Notes: generated from the letters alone by a model not told the origin. Shown: positions 11,616 through 21,772, numbered from the stretch's first letter. The stretch: DNA of 64,000 nt from Bettongia penicillata ogilbyi (GCA_023548195.1 JAJHZJ010000335.1:7139677-7203676), one strand, 5' to 3'. Numbers and translations: made by a program.

Positions 11616-12370
11616 GGCAGCCATCAGAGCAATGTTATCATTGGAATATGTGCCTCGCCACTTGAACAGAAGGAAGAAATAGACAAGGAATTTAAGAAAC
11701 AAATCACACAAACCTATTATGGCATCATGCTGGAGAAATAATGAGAATCTTCTATTATATTCCCAAAGCAGAGAACTAGCAATCTTGACTTGTCTGAATG
11801 GTAATTTCATCCTACAAAAACGGAAGGAACCAAGGAGGGAACTTTTAGATCGTATTCTCACCAATAAGAAGGAAATTGCTGCTAGAAAGGAAATGATGGT
11901 AAAAGTTAGGAGGAAGTTACTATTTCTCCTTAGAACTTGAAACAGAGAAGGAAAGGAATAACGAAACAGACACCCTCACTTTGGGAGAACAAATTTAAAA
12001 GAATTTGTAGAAAGGAAAGATATCTCCTAGTCTCAAATCTCAAGAGGCTGTCAGTCTAAGAAGAAAAAAGGGCTCTGAAGAATTAAATTTTGAAAGAACA
12101 AAGAGAATTTCTGCTGAGGAGATTAAGAGGAAGTCATCTGAATCAATGCAGAAACACAGAGATGTCATTGCCCAATTAAAAAAAAAAATTAAAAACGAAA
12201 ACCAGAAGGTGGAGCAAGGGCAGGAAACAGCATGGTTCTATCTGAATTTTGTCAGGAGAATGAAGGCTCAGGCAGAGCTGAGGCTGGAGAGGAAGGTAAC
12301 AGGTTATAGTGTTTGAATTTTGTTTCTGAATATTGGGTACAAGAAAGAGATCAAAGGAAAGAGATCAAAG

Positions 12371-12373
<3 letters not shown>

Positions 12374-12409
<36 letters not shown>
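12374..12409 (+). repeat. (GA)18 microsatellite
   Basis: Uninterrupted GA dinucleotides over 36 bp, within the CR1 relic. Confidence 0.98.
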
Positions 12410-12411
<2 letters not shown>

Positions 12412-12781
12412 CAGTCTATTCAACTTTCGTTTTGTTTCCATCTTCTCATTCAGGGAAAATAATCTTTGGACTGGAAAGGACTAGGTAAAAAATACTAACA
12501 GGGAGTTAATGCCTAAATAAGTGGGGACATAATAGAAGAGCTACCCTTGATGCATTCAAGGCTTCTGGCCTAGATGAGCAACTTCCTCAGGTTCTGAAAA
12601 AACCTACTTAGGAGAGTGCTGAGCCACTCTCAGTGATGTCTGAGATGGTAGAGACCAGTAGCAATGCTGCAGAATTGGAGAACAAATATTTCTCCAAAAA
12701 AAGGGAAGAAAATGGCATTTGCAAAACAGAGACCAGTGACCTCTGCTGCACTTACTGGCAAATTGTAGCCCAAAGTCTTTT

Positions 12782-13679
12782 ATTTTTTATTTTTTTTTAT
12801 TTTTTATTTTTTTAATGTTTTACAATCATTTCCTTAAAGTTAAGATTTTATCCCCCCGACCCTTCCCCCACTACCCCCCACCCTCCCCGTGACAGCATAC
12901 AATTCTGTATAGGTTCCACATATACTTTCCTATTGAGCACATTTTCACTATAGTCATGCTATGTAGTTGAACTAAAATAAATGGAAGAAATCATATAACA
13001 AATCAAAGCATAATACACTGAAACCCACCCCCACACAAACATGATCTGCTACATTCTGTGAATGACTTCCATATTTCTTTCTCTGAGTGTGGAAGGCATT
13101 TTGCCTTAGAAGACCGATATTAGGATTTTTCTTTCCTCAGTAAGTTCTTGTGTTATTACAAAGTTCCAAGTCTACCAGAAGAAACTCTCGCACACTGTGG
13201 TCGTTGCTGTGCACAAAGTTCTCCTGGTTCTGCTCCTTTCACTCAGCATCAGGTCATATAAGTCCTTCCAGGCCTCCCTGAAGTCTTCTTGTTCATTATT
13301 TCTTATGGCGCAATAGTACTCCATTACATTCATATACCATAATTTATTCAGCCATTCCCCAATTGACGGACATCCCCTTGGCTTCCAGTTTTTGGCTACC
13401 ACAAAGAGTGCTGCTATAAATATTTTTGTACACGTGGGACCCTTTCCCGTTTTTATAATCTCTTGGGGATACAGTCCTAGTAGAGATATTTCTGGGTCAA
13501 AGGGTATGCACATTTTTGTAGCCCTTTGGGCATAGTTCCAAACCGTTCTCCAGAAAGGTTGGATGATCTCACAGCTCCACCAATAATGAATTAGTGTTCC
13601 AACTCTCCCACATCCTCTCCAGCATTTATCATTTTCTTGATCTGTCATGTTTGCCAATCTTATAGGTGTGATGTGGTAC
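12782..13679 (-). mobile_element. 5'-truncated L1 with target-site duplication
   Basis: The plus strand starts with the reversed poly-A/T-rich end (12,782-12,815), then a short 3' UTR with the reversed polypurine tract ('cccttccccactacccccca' type text at about 12,860-12,890), then ORF2 C-terminus. Flanks repeat: 'tgtagcccaaagtctt' at 12,766-12,781 and 'tgtagtccaaagtctt' at 13,680-13,695, a target-site duplication with one mismatch. Insertion is inside the CR1 relic. Confidence 0.93.
13172..13657 (-). pseudogene. L1 ORF2 C-terminal fragment
   Basis: This 161-aa open frame is the extreme C-terminus of L1 ORF2 protein (full family length about 1,250-1,300 residues). It starts inside the zinc-knuckle-like region (residues ~12-29: CWRGCGRVGTLIHYWWSC) and continues with FIAALFVVAKNWK, then NKLWYMNVMEYYCAIRN, to the natural end SFFW-stop. 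Endonuclease and reverse-transcriptase domains are missing because of 5' truncation at integration, so it is not functional. The first Met is only an internal residue of the ancestral frame. The frame is still open over its full length, so the insertion is fairly young. Confidence 0.95.
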
Positions 13680-14344
13680 TGTAGTCCAAAGTCTTAAAGA
13701 GATTAGTGGACAAGTAGGACAGGAAGGAGTGATCACAAAGGGCCAGCATGGCTTGACATCAAGAACAGGTCATGCTAGACAAACCTGGTTTCCTTTACTG
13801 ATGGGGAGACAAGACTAGGAGATCAGGGAAGGCTACAGATACAGTTTAGCTATATTTTTAGCAATGCATTACATAAAGTCTTATGCTATTCTTGTGGGAA
13901 AGTTTGAGTGATGTGATCTATATGATGGTATAGTTAGGGGCATTCCAAACTGGTTGGAAGGTTTGATCCAGAGGATAGATTTTTATGGTCTGATATCACC
14001 TGGGAAAAAGACCTCCAGGGCAGTGGCTCAGTATCTGTGCTTGGCCCTTTGTTGTTCAACATTTTTTATCAATTGCTTTGAGAAAGGCATAGGCACTGAG
14101 TTTATCAAATGTATAGATGACATGCAACTATGAGGAGCAGGTCAACCTATTGGATGAGAACCCGGTTCTAGAGAGAGCTTGACTGACTGAAGGTTAGGTC
14201 AAATTTTGTGAGATTAAATTTAATAGAGATGAATGTAAAATCTTGGATTTAAAGAAAAATCCATTTCATAGGAACAAAATGGTGGACTATGAAGATACAG
14301 CAGACCAACTGAAAAACACAAAGCATTTTAGTGGACAGCAAGGT

Positions 14345-14422
14345 GTGATGTAGCACAGCCTTTAGCACAGTGCTAGGAACATAGTAGGAACTTTAATAAA
14401 TGTTTATTAACTGACTGATTGG
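14345..14422 (+). mobile_element. L2-like 3' tail inside CR1
   Basis: 'tagcacagtgctaggaacat' followed by 'aataaatgtttattaactga' is an L2-type terminus; CR1 text resumes after it. Confidence 0.65.
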
Positions 14423-14887
14423 TAAATATACAGTCCTGGCCTATGTACATGAAGAGACAGTCTGCATGTGCTCTATCTATGTTAGGACACATTTGGAGTA
14501 ACGACTTCAGTCCTGAGTATTGCATTTTCATAATCACATTGACAATCAGAGAGCCTCCAAAGGAGGGCAGTCAGGAGAGTGAAGGTAAAGGGTTTTATGT
14601 TCATGTTTAATGAGAGTCAAGTAAAGAAACTGAAGATATTTAACTTGGAGAAAGAAAATTTGGATGCAATATGAGAGTTCCCTTGAGGAATCTGAAAGGC
14701 TACCCTTTGATTTTCAGTGCTCTATCCCAGATTGCAAAAGTAGGAATAATTAGAAGTTTCAGTGAGGTAGATTAAGGCTTTCTGATGATTAAAGCCATTT
14801 CCAAATGGAATGGGATATCTAGGGAGGTAGTGGGTTTCCAATCACTGGAAGTATTCAAGCAAAGGCTCCTTGTTATGTATTTGACCT

Positions 14888-15085
14888 TTCATTGTGTCAT
14901 GGACCCTTTTAGTGGAAGCCTATGGGCCCCTCTGAAAAAGAACAGTTAAAAAGAAGTGAAGGAAATAATAAATTTCAATTAGAAGTTAGGGAAAATAAAG
15001 ATGTAATATTTCTTCCCATCCAGTTTTACGGACTTCCTGAAATCTATCACAGGGGCCATGAGTCCCAGATTAAGAATTGTCTTTG
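14888..15085 (+). repeat. Dispersed repeat, copy 1 ('catggaccctttt' family)
   Basis: Landmarks 'catggacccttttagtggaa', 'gaaggaaataataaatttca' and 'cccagattaagaattgtc' also occur, in the same order, at 60,577-60,760 ('tttggcagtctggatacagt', 'aaggaaatgaatcatactga', 'ccccaggccaagaacccctg'). The family name is not recognised. Confidence 0.6.
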
Positions 15086-15264
15086 AAAATAAATTATTAT
15101 TCAGGTACTTATAGGGCAAATTAGTTTTTGAGGGTCCTTCAACTCTGATATCTCATGACTCAAGTCTAGGACTCTTTCTGAAAGTGCCATGTTCTGAGAC
15201 CTCATTAAAAGCAACAAGACTAACAAATGTTTCCCTTCCAATGACGGTAAGTGGTGCAAATATT

Positions 15265-15410
15265 TTCACTCTCATTTTACAGATACAAAAACTGAGCTTC
15301 AGGAAAGTGAACTGACTTGGCTCAGGGTCATGCAGTTATTAAATAAGGAGGCGAAATTCAAATGTAGGCCTTCTGATTCCAAGTCCTTTACTCTTCTGCC
15401 ATCTACATCT
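15265..15410 (-). mobile_element. MIR-like CORE-SINE
   Basis: 'tctcattttacagatacaaa', 'gcagttattaaataaggagg' and 'ccttctgattccaagtcctt' are reverse CORE-SINE landmarks. Confidence 0.75.
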
Positions 15411-15439
15411 CCAATTCAGTTCAATAATCTCTGCCCTTA

Positions 15440-15680
15440 TGAATCCTACCCTTCCTCCAAGGCTTAGCTCAGGGTCCAGCTCCTCTGTGAAGCTTTTCTG
15501 GATCCTTCCAAATTGTCTATGCTCTTACCCCTACTCTGATTCATTTCTACTTTTTAAAAATTTTTGCACAAGTTGCATCCATCTAGGGCAGAGCCTGGTT
15601 GAGTTTTGGATTTGTATCCCCTGCATCTAGCCCAGGGCCTTGCACATACTTAATATTTTTCAATTTAAATAAATATTTCT
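15440..15680 (+). mobile_element. LINE L2 3' end
   Basis: 'ccaaggcttagctcagggtc', 'gtgaagcttttctggatcct', 'agggcagagcctggttgagt' and 'tagcccagggccttgcacat' follow L2 ORF-end and 3' UTR order. Confidence 0.85.
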
Positions 15681-16157
15681 TTTTAAAAATTGTTTTTATT
15701 ATGAACACCAGATTAGAACATAAATTCATCTGGAACATGTAACAGAGACAAATGATGGATGATTTGGAGGAGTATTATTTCATAAAGGAAAGAGCAGTAC
15801 TAGAAGGTAAAACCAGTTTAAAGAAAGCTTGGCAAGAGATACAAGCACTCAGTCATCCCAAGGGCATCAGGGAATGAAATGGCAGGAAGATGAACAACAA
15901 GAAAAATGGAGAAGAATTAAAAAACCAACTGCATTTCCACAAGTTGTTTTCTCCATCCAGAACAGGGCAGCCGCTACCTGGCTGAACCCTAAAGTCACAG
16001 CCCCTGAGGTGCCTGTGCAGAAGGTCATCATGGAGCCAAAGTGTAAAGAGAGGAAAAGCAACAGGGCTGGGATGAGTCTAGAGCCCAGTCCGGATCGGCA
16101 ATGGTGTGATTATGAGAGCATTAAGGGGCCAATATCTAAAATACCTGAAGGGGGGCA
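15681..16157. other. Unassigned sequence with a 113-codon ORF
   Basis: A plus-strand ORF at 15,829-16,170 reads through to the SINE-like repeat beginning at 16,158. The protein is lysine/glutamine-rich with no recognised domain, and no promoter, intron or poly-A context supports it. I treat it as chance unless homology shows otherwise. Confidence 0.4.
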
Positions 16158-16885
16158 AGTTATCAGTTAATAGACATTTATTAAGCACCTACTATGTGCC
16201 AGGAAGTGCACTAAGTTCTGGGATATGAAGAAATGCAAAAGAGGATCCCCACCCTCAAGGAACTTAGAGTTTCCTATTGGGGAGAGAGCATGCAAACCAA
16301 TCTGTGCAAACAAGCTTTGTCCAGAATAATCTGTAGGAAATAATTCATGGAGAGAAGGTACCAGAATCAAGAGGGATTGACAAAGGCTTCCTATGGTAGG
16401 CAGGAATTTAGTTGAGACTTAAAGGAAACCAAAGAAGGTAGAAGACAGAGATGGGGAAGAAGAGTGTTCTGGGCATGAGGGAAAGCCAGAGAAAACACCC
16501 AGAGCTAAGAGATGGAACATTTTGTTCAAGGAGTAACCAAAAGACCCATGTCACGATCAAAGACCATGTGGAGAGAGAGGGAAAGGAGACTGGAAAGGTG
16601 GATGAAAGAGGCTAGATTATGAAGGGCATTGAATGTTAACAGGATTTTGTATTTGATCTTACTGGATATAGAGAGTCACTGGAGTTTATTGGGAGGCCAG
16701 GGAGACTGGTAACATAATTAGATCTTCTCTTTAAGAAAACCGGTTTGGTGGCTGAATGGAGGATGGACTGAACTGGGGTGAGACTTGAGGCAGGCAGACC
16801 CATCAGCAGCTACTGCAATAGTCCAGACATGAGGAGATGAGGGCCTGGACCAGAGTCATGGCAATCAGAGCTTTTCTCCAGGGGG
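16158..16885 (+). mobile_element. Dispersed repeat, near full length ('tttattaagcacc ... gggagtttatt' family)
   Basis: The most complete copy in the window (~730 bp). In order: 'acatttattaagcacctact', 'ccaccctcaaggaacttaga', 'gacaaaggcttcctatggta', 'gagcattctgggcatga'-type text, 'attatgaagggcattgaatg', 'ctggatatagagagtcactg', 'gcaatagtccagacatgagg'. Shorter pieces of the same family are at 565, 7,260, 9,815, 23,588, 26,335, 31,225, 47,440, 48,195 and 62,490. The 730-bp body is non-coding. Confidence 0.7.
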
Positions 16886-17916
16886 TTGAATTTAGAGGGC
16901 AGTTACAATCCTTATGGAGGCAGCTAGGTGGTGCAGTGGATAGAGCATCAGTGCAGGAGTCAGGAGGACATGAGTTCAAATCTCACCTGACACTTGACAC
17001 TCACTATCTGTGTGATCTTGGGCAAGTCACTTAACACAAATTGCCTCATCTTGGGTCATCTCCAGTTATTCTTTTTTTTTAACATAAATTTATTTATTTA
17101 ACTTTTTACATTAATTTTCACAAAATTTTGGGTTTCAAATTTTCTCCCCATTTGTCCCCTCCCCCACCCCAATACACCGAGCATTCTTATTTCCCCTGTC
17201 ACCAATCTGCCTCTCTTCTATCCTCCCTCCCTTCTCTTCTCCCTCCCTTCTCTCGTCCCCATCTTCTCTTTTGTCCTGCAGGGCCAGATGACTTTCTATT
17301 CCCCATTTCTTATTTCCTAGTAGCAACAACAATCCTCGACAGTTGTTCCTTAAACTTTGAGTTCCAATTTCTCCCCATCCCTCCCTCCCCACCCATTCCC
17401 TTTGGGAAGGCAGGAAATTCAATATAGGCCATATCTGTGTAGTTTTGCAAAGGACTTCCATAATAGTCGTGTTGTGTAAGACTAGCTATATTTCCCTCCA
17501 TCCTATCCTGCCCCCCATTGTTTCTATTCTGTCTTTTGATCCTGTCCCTCTCTGAGTGTTGACTTCAAATTGCTCCCTCCTCCCATTGCCCTTCCTTCCA
17601 TCATTCCCCCCCACCCTGCTTATCTCCTTCTCCCCCACTTTCCTGTATTGTAAGATAGGTTTTCATACCAAAATAAGTGTGCATTTTATTCCTTCCTTTA
17701 GTCGAATGTGATGAGAGTAAACTTCATGTTTGCTTCTCAGCTCTCCTCTTTTTCCCTCCACTAAAAAGTCTCCTGCTTACCTCTTGAATGAGATATAATT
17801 TACCCCATTCCATTTCACCCTCTCTCCTCCCACTACATTTATTTCTCACCATTTACCTTAATTTCTTTTAAGATATGTTCCCATCCTATTCAATTTACTC
17901 TGTGCTCTCTGTCTCT

Positions 17917-17956
17917 GTGTGTGTGTGCATATGTGTATGTGTGTGTGCGCACATGT

Positions 17957-17988
<32 letters not shown>

Positions 17989-17989
17989 A
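17917..17989 (+). repeat. TG-rich microsatellite inside HAL1 3' UTR
   Basis: Interrupted TG/TGTA/GCGCA tract. Equivalent tracts sit at the same place in the other HAL1 copies (21,903-21,970 as CA; 27,411-27,458; 28,706-28,776). Confidence 0.95.
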
Positions 17990-18123
17990 ATCCCACCAAC
18001 TATCCAGATACTGAAAAGTTTTAAGAGTTAGAAATATTGTCTTTCCATATAGGAATGTAAACAGTTCACCTTTGATAAGTCCCTTATGACTTCTCTTTGC
18101 TGTTTACATTTTCATGCTTCTTC

Positions 18124-18984
18124 TCATTCTTGTGTTTGAAAGTCAGATTTTCTTTTCAGCTCTGGTCTTTTCATCAAGAATGCTTGAAAGTCCTCTGTTT
18201 CATTGAAAGACCATATTTTCCCCTGAAGTATTCTACTCAGTTTTGCTGGGTAGGTGATTCTTGCTTTGAGTCCTAGTTCCTTTGACTTCTGGAATATCCT
18301 ATTCCACGCCCTTCGATCCCTTAATGTAGAAGCTGCTAGATCTTGTGTTATCCTGATTTTATTTCCACAATACTGGAATTGTTTCTTTCTAGCTGCTTGC
18401 AATATTTTCTCCTTGACCAGGGAAATCTGGAATTTGGCCACAATGTTCCTAGGAGTTTCTCTTTTTGGATCTCTTTCAGGTGGTGATCGATGGATTCCTT
18501 CAATACTTATTTTGCCCTCTGGTTCTAGAATGTCAGGGCAGTTTTCCTTGATAATTTCATGAAAGATGATGTCTAGGCTCTTTTTTTGATCATGGCTTTC
18601 AGGTAGTCCCATAATTTTTAAATTGTCTCTCCTGGATCTCTTTTCCAGGTCAGTTGTTTTTCCCATGAGATATTTCACATTATCTTCCGTTTTTTCATTC
18701 TTTTGGTTTTGTTTGGTGATTTCTTGGTTTCTCAGAAAGTCATTGGACTCCATCTGTTCCATTCTAACCTTGAGAGAACTATTTTTTTCAGTGAGCTTTT
18801 GAAACTCTTTTTCCATCTGGCTAATTCTGCTTTTAAAAGCATTGTTCTCCTCATTGGCTTTTTGAACCTCTTTTGCCAATTGAGTGAGCCTATTTTTCAA
18901 GGTGTTATTTTCTTCAGCATTTTTTTGGGTCTCCTTTAGCAAGGTATTGACTTGTTTTTCATGCTTTTCTTGAACCTCTCTCAT
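18124..18984 (-). pseudogene. HAL1 ORF1 protein, main part
   Basis: A 286-codon frame encoding most of an L1 ORF1-type RNA-binding protein. Residues ~1-100 form a long coiled coil with repeated NNTLKNRLTQL / NNAFKSRISQM blocks (trimerisation in the L1 family). Residues ~115-190 correspond to the RRM-like domain (NLKIMGLPE block), and residues ~195-275 to the C-terminal domain (ETPRNIVAKF, then RITQDLAASTLRDRRAWNRIF and ARITYPAKLS blocks), both implicated in nucleic-acid binding. In the L1 family this protein coats the RNA and acts as a chaperone. The preceding 80 codons lie in another frame (18,981-19,223) joined by an ATGA overlap, so the first Met here is probably an internal Met exposed by a 1-nt frameshift. 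Apart from that, the frame is uninterrupted to the stop at 18,124. Confidence 0.93.
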
Positions 18985-19223
18985 TCTCTTCCCAGTTTTT
19001 CCTCCACCTGTCTAACTTGATTTTCAAAATCCTTTTTGAGCTCTTCCATGGCCTGAGCCCATTGGATATCTATTTCAGATGTTTGGGATACAGAGGCCTT
19101 GGCTTCTATATCTTTCCCTGATGGTAAGCATTGTACTTCGTCATCAGAAAGGAAAGGTGGAAACATTTGTTCACCAAGAAAGTAGCTTTCTATGGTCTTA
19201 TTTTTCTTCCCTTTTCTGGGCAT
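18981..19223 (-). pseudogene. HAL1 ORF1 protein, N-terminal part (frameshifted from the rest)
   Basis: 80 codons beginning MPRKGKKNK, a basic N-terminus typical of L1 ORF1 proteins, with an acidic stretch and then the first coiled-coil residues (ELKKDFENQVRQVEEKL). It ends at a TGA that overlaps the ATG of the next frame as ATGA at 18,981-18,984. The coiled-coil pattern continues across this point, so the two frames were one protein of about 365 residues separated by a single-base change. A genuine two-protein overlap is less likely, since L1-type ORF1 is a single protein. Confidence 0.88.
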
Positions 19224-19902
19224 TTTCCCAGCCAGTTACTTGACTTCTGAGATTCCTCTCCTCCCCCGCCTAGATCCATCCAGCTAGTGCTTGTGGTCTG
19301 AGATTCAAATGCTACTCCCCAGCCTCAGGACTTTCCACAGCAGGAGCGACTGCTATTTAATGTGAGCTTAAGTTCTGGTGCTCAGGTAGGGGCAGAAGCA
19401 CCTCCCAGGCTCAGTTCCCTCAGGGGGTTTATGCAGAGATCTTCAGTAATGGCCCTGAGCTCCTGTCTGCTCTGGGAGTCCTGGGCCACTATTGCCTTTC
19501 CTGCTGCCTCTGCCGCTGCCTCCCGAGGGGGCCCGAGTCACAGAGACACCCCGCTCCCCTCTTGGCCAGCCCAGAAGTCTTTCTCACTGACCTGGAGTGC
19601 CTGTGGGTGGAGGGACCTTCAGAGTCACTGGAGATTCTGTTCCTGAAGCCTGCTCGGATCTGGTCCTCTGAGGCCATGCAGCCAGGGCAGCTCAGGGGTG
19701 GGCTCCACTGTCCGGTGCATGATGGACCTTTAGGGTCCCTTTTTCAGGGCTCTCTGGAAAGGAAATCTCCTCCGCTGCATTGCTGAATGGGTTCCACAGC
19801 TCCAGAATTTGTGGGGAGTTCTTTTTACAGGAAATTTATGGGCTGTGGATTTGGAGCTAGCATACGTGAGTCTTTCTACTCTGCCATCTTGGCTTCTCCC
19901 CC
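19224..19902 (-). promoter_or_regulatory. HAL1 5' UTR / presumed internal promoter
   Basis: About 680 bp between the element start and the ORF1 start codon, richer in G+C than its surroundings. In L1-type elements this interval carries the internal promoter. The start motif with 'aagatggc' resembles the YY1-binding start of L1. Function here is inferred. Confidence 0.55.
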
Positions 19903-20069
19903 CATCTCCAGTTATTCTGATGAATATCTGGTCACTGAATCCAGATGACTCTGGAGGAGAAGTGAGGCTGGTGACCTGCACAACCCTTCCTCACTCAAAA
20001 CAAAGCGCAAGTCATGTCATCATTTCTCTGATGGCATGGTGTTGTTTGGCAACAAAGGACAAACCCACA

Positions 20070-20300
20070 CAGGGCCTAAAGTTAGGAAGATCTGAGTTCA
20101 AATTTGGCCTCAGACACATACTAACTGTATGTTAGTACAATATGATCTCCTGGGCAAATCAGTTAAGTTCCTCATCTGTAAAATGGGGAACATACTGGGG
20201 ATGAAAATGGAACTCCATTTCAGTATCTTTGCCAAGAAAACTCTATGAACAAGTCCATGGGGTCAGGAAAAGCCAGACATGAATGAACAACAAAAACTGA
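20070..20300 (+). mobile_element. MAR1-type CORE-SINE
   Basis: 'agatctgagttcaaatttgg', 'cctcatctgtaaaatgggga', 'cagtatctttgccaagaaaa' and the tail 'gccagacatgaatgaacaac' are in MAR1 order. Confidence 0.88.
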
Positions 20301-20339
20301 ACCCTTGAGTTAGACTTAGAACTAGAAGGGATGGCAGAG

Positions 20340-20460
20340 AAGATCTGGTTTATTCACCTTTTAATTTATGAGAACTGAGATCCAGAGATGAAGTGATTCA
20401 CCCAAGGTCACTCAGGCACATTGTAGGTACTTAAGTGGGTGCTCCATGGATGTCTAGTGC
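20340..20460 (-). mobile_element. MIR-like SINE fragment
   Basis: 'tttatgagaactgagatcca' and 'gattcacccaaggtcactca' are reversed core landmarks. Confidence 0.6.
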
Positions 20461-20506
20461 CCTCATTTTATTATTTTATGGTTTCTCTTTTCTCTTATAG
20501 TCATTT

Positions 20507-20679
20507 GTTATTGTTGGTCCTTCGTTCTCGAAGAAAACCATGACATCAGGAAGTTGATGCTGTGACTGACAAGTGAATTGGATTTAAGTGAGGGAGGACT
20601 GTGCAGTCAGCAGCCTCACTTTCTCCTCCAGAGGCATGTGGATCCGGTGGCCAGATGCAGAACAAGAGACTGGAGATGG
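20507..20679 (-). mobile_element. tRNA-RTE SINE, 3' half only
   Basis: Reverse complement of the right half of the SINE at 19,903-20,066: 'ttcgttctcgaagaaaacca', 'ctcactttctcctccagagg', 'gatccggtggccagatgcag', 'gagactggagatgg'. The tRNA-like head is missing. Confidence 0.85.
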
Positions 20680-20689
20680 CAACAGAGGT

Positions 20690-20830
20690 AAAACTAGTTA
20701 CCTAGTCTAACGCTCTCCTTTTGTAAGTGAGGAAGCTGATTTGCCCAAGGATAAATAACTACAGCAGCAATCCTGGAATCCCATCCCTGACCCTCTAATC
20801 TACACACTTCCCTCTGTACAATGTTGCCTG
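20690..20830 (-). mobile_element. CORE-SINE fragment
   Basis: 'ctccttttgtaagtgaggaa' and 'gatttgcccaaggataaata' match reversed SINE core. Confidence 0.55.
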
Positions 20831-21014
20831 CCCCACCCTCCCTTGCAACAAAGAGAAATGATAAAACCCAAGCATCCAGTATAGTAAGTGCCTCTGACAC
20901 CCTGTGCATTAGCCCCAGTGTGTCGAGTAAAGGGAGGCAGCTTCGTGATCTGTTCTCAGCAATGGCATCCTCACTGGCTCTTCCATTACTCCTCACCTTG
21001 CGCTCTTTCCTGGT

Positions 21015-21235
21015 GATGTAATCAATCACCAAAGATGTTGCTCTCTAGGTTCTGTTTATTGTGCCCTGCATCCATTCATGTAAGTCTTCTCGTGTTTTCT
21101 CTGAATTCCTCATCTTCAGCTCTAGTTATACAATAATATTCCCTTCACATACAATAGCTTTTTTCAGCCATTCCCCACCTTCCCCTATTGATTAGCAAAT
21201 ATTTTATTTTCAATTAAACTCCCCTGCTTTCCAAA
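21015..21235 (-). mobile_element. Old L1 ORF2 C-terminal fragment
   Basis: Reverse of the region coding WYMNVMEYY: 'gttatacaataatattccct', 'cagccattccccaccttccc' and 'gattagcaaatatttt' parallel 13,290-13,400 of the younger L1, with many substitutions. Confidence 0.65.
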
Positions 21236-21244
21236 GGAGAAAGC

Positions 21245-21378
21245 TGTTTCCCCCCTATATCAGGTTATAAGTTCCCTGAAAGCAGGGTCAATGTTGAATC
21301 TATCTTTGCATTTCTAGCTTCGAGAATAGGGCCTTGTATACTGTAGGGGCTTAATGGTGGTTTGCTGAATTAAATCAG
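21245..21378 (+). mobile_element. LINE L2 3' end
   Basis: 'aagttccctgaaagcagggt', 'cttgtatactgtaggggctt' and 'gtttgctgaat' match L2 terminus order. Confidence 0.75.
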
Positions 21379-21756
21379 GTAACAATAGCATATAAAAATG
21401 GAATGCCTGTAACTCAGCCAGACTATGAATTCTTATCATCATTTCATCAGTCAACACTCACTTTACCAGCGTTTATTCTGTTCCAGGCACTGTTCTCCTA
21501 TAGCAGATCTACATCCTAATTACTACTTGCTTTGGTGGGCCAGGGTTGCAGAGGACAGCTGACTACTTCTCCCCTCAGAACTCTAGGGGTAACCCTGAAG
21601 TATTGGGAGTATTCTCTCTGGTACTATTACCCATCAGCCCTAATTCAAGTTACCTTCCTGTTGATTACCAGTGAGTTAGACTTGATAAGTTTTTAGAAAA
21701 AGGTGTTTACTTAGATGGTGTGTAGCAAAAACATTTGGCATCAAAATATCCCCTTC
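21379..21756. other. Unassigned non-coding sequence
   Basis: Includes a weak dispersed-repeat head near 21,455-21,500 ('tttaccagcgtttattctgt'). No gene. Confidence 0.4.
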
Positions 21757-21772
21757 AAAAAAGAGTCTGTGA

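Larger units (their letters stand above)
11650..14887 (+). mobile_element. Large decayed CR1/L3 LINE with nested L1 and L2 pieces
   Basis: Plus-strand text can be followed across frame breaks through CR1 ORF2 landmarks: 'cttcctcaggttctgaaaaa' (LPxVLK block, ~12,585); QEGVITKGQHGLTS at ~13,720-13,760, the CR1 'KKVIGSSQHGFTKG' block; 'cttggccctttgttgttcaa' (LGPLLFN, ~14,040); and a C-terminal region near 14,440-14,880 with 'gaggtagtgggtttccaatc ... ggaagtattcaagcaaaggc' (LP.EVV..SLEIFK). The 5' limit is uncertain. The element is interrupted by an L1 (12,782-13,679) and an L2-like tail (~14,345-14,420), so it is older than both. Confidence 0.8.
17073..19902 (-). mobile_element. HAL1 (half-L1) element, near full length, copy 1
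   Basis: A 2.83-kb L1-derived element with both ends visible. Its 5' end (right side) starts with the L1-like 'gagaagccaagatggcagag' read on the minus strand. A 5' UTR of ~680 bp is followed by ORF1 (19,223-18,124, one frameshift), then ~1.05 kb of 3' UTR that includes a TG microsatellite (17,917-17,989), a polypurine tract (17,135-17,175 reversed) and an A-rich end. Perfect 16-bp target-site duplications lie at 17,057-17,072 and 19,903-19,918. No ORF2 or endonuclease/RT coding sequence exists between ORF1 and the poly-A. The copies at 21.77, 26.6 and 27.87 kb show the same ORF1-to-3' UTR junction, so lack of ORF2 is ancestral to the family, as in HAL1 elements known from mammals including opossum. 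Confidence 0.92.
16915..20066 (+). mobile_element. tRNA-headed SINE with RTE-like tail, split by HAL1
   Basis: Left half 16,915-17,072: tRNA-like head 'gcagctaggtggtgcagtgg', 'gagttcaaatctcacctgac', 'gatcttgggcaagtcactta'. Right half 19,903-20,066: 'gatgaatatctggtcactga', 'agaagtgaggctggtgacct' and a terminal 'caacaaaggacaaa', similar to the RTE LINE end at ~63,730. The 2.83-kb HAL1 between the halves is flanked by the repeated 16-mer catctccagttattct, so the halves were once one SINE of about 305 bp. Confidence 0.9.

Noticed and set aside
15829..16170. 113-codon frame as a possible gene
   Set aside because: No recognised domain, ends in a dispersed repeat, no transcript signals; could be revisited with homology data.
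16915..17000. tRNA gene
   Set aside because: The tRNA-like head belongs to a SINE, with a degenerate fold and an RTE-like tail; the same holds for the other SINE heads.
17073..19902. L1 that lost ORF2 by local deletion
   Set aside because: Three other units in the window share the identical ORF1-to-3' UTR junction, so the structure is ancestral (HAL1).
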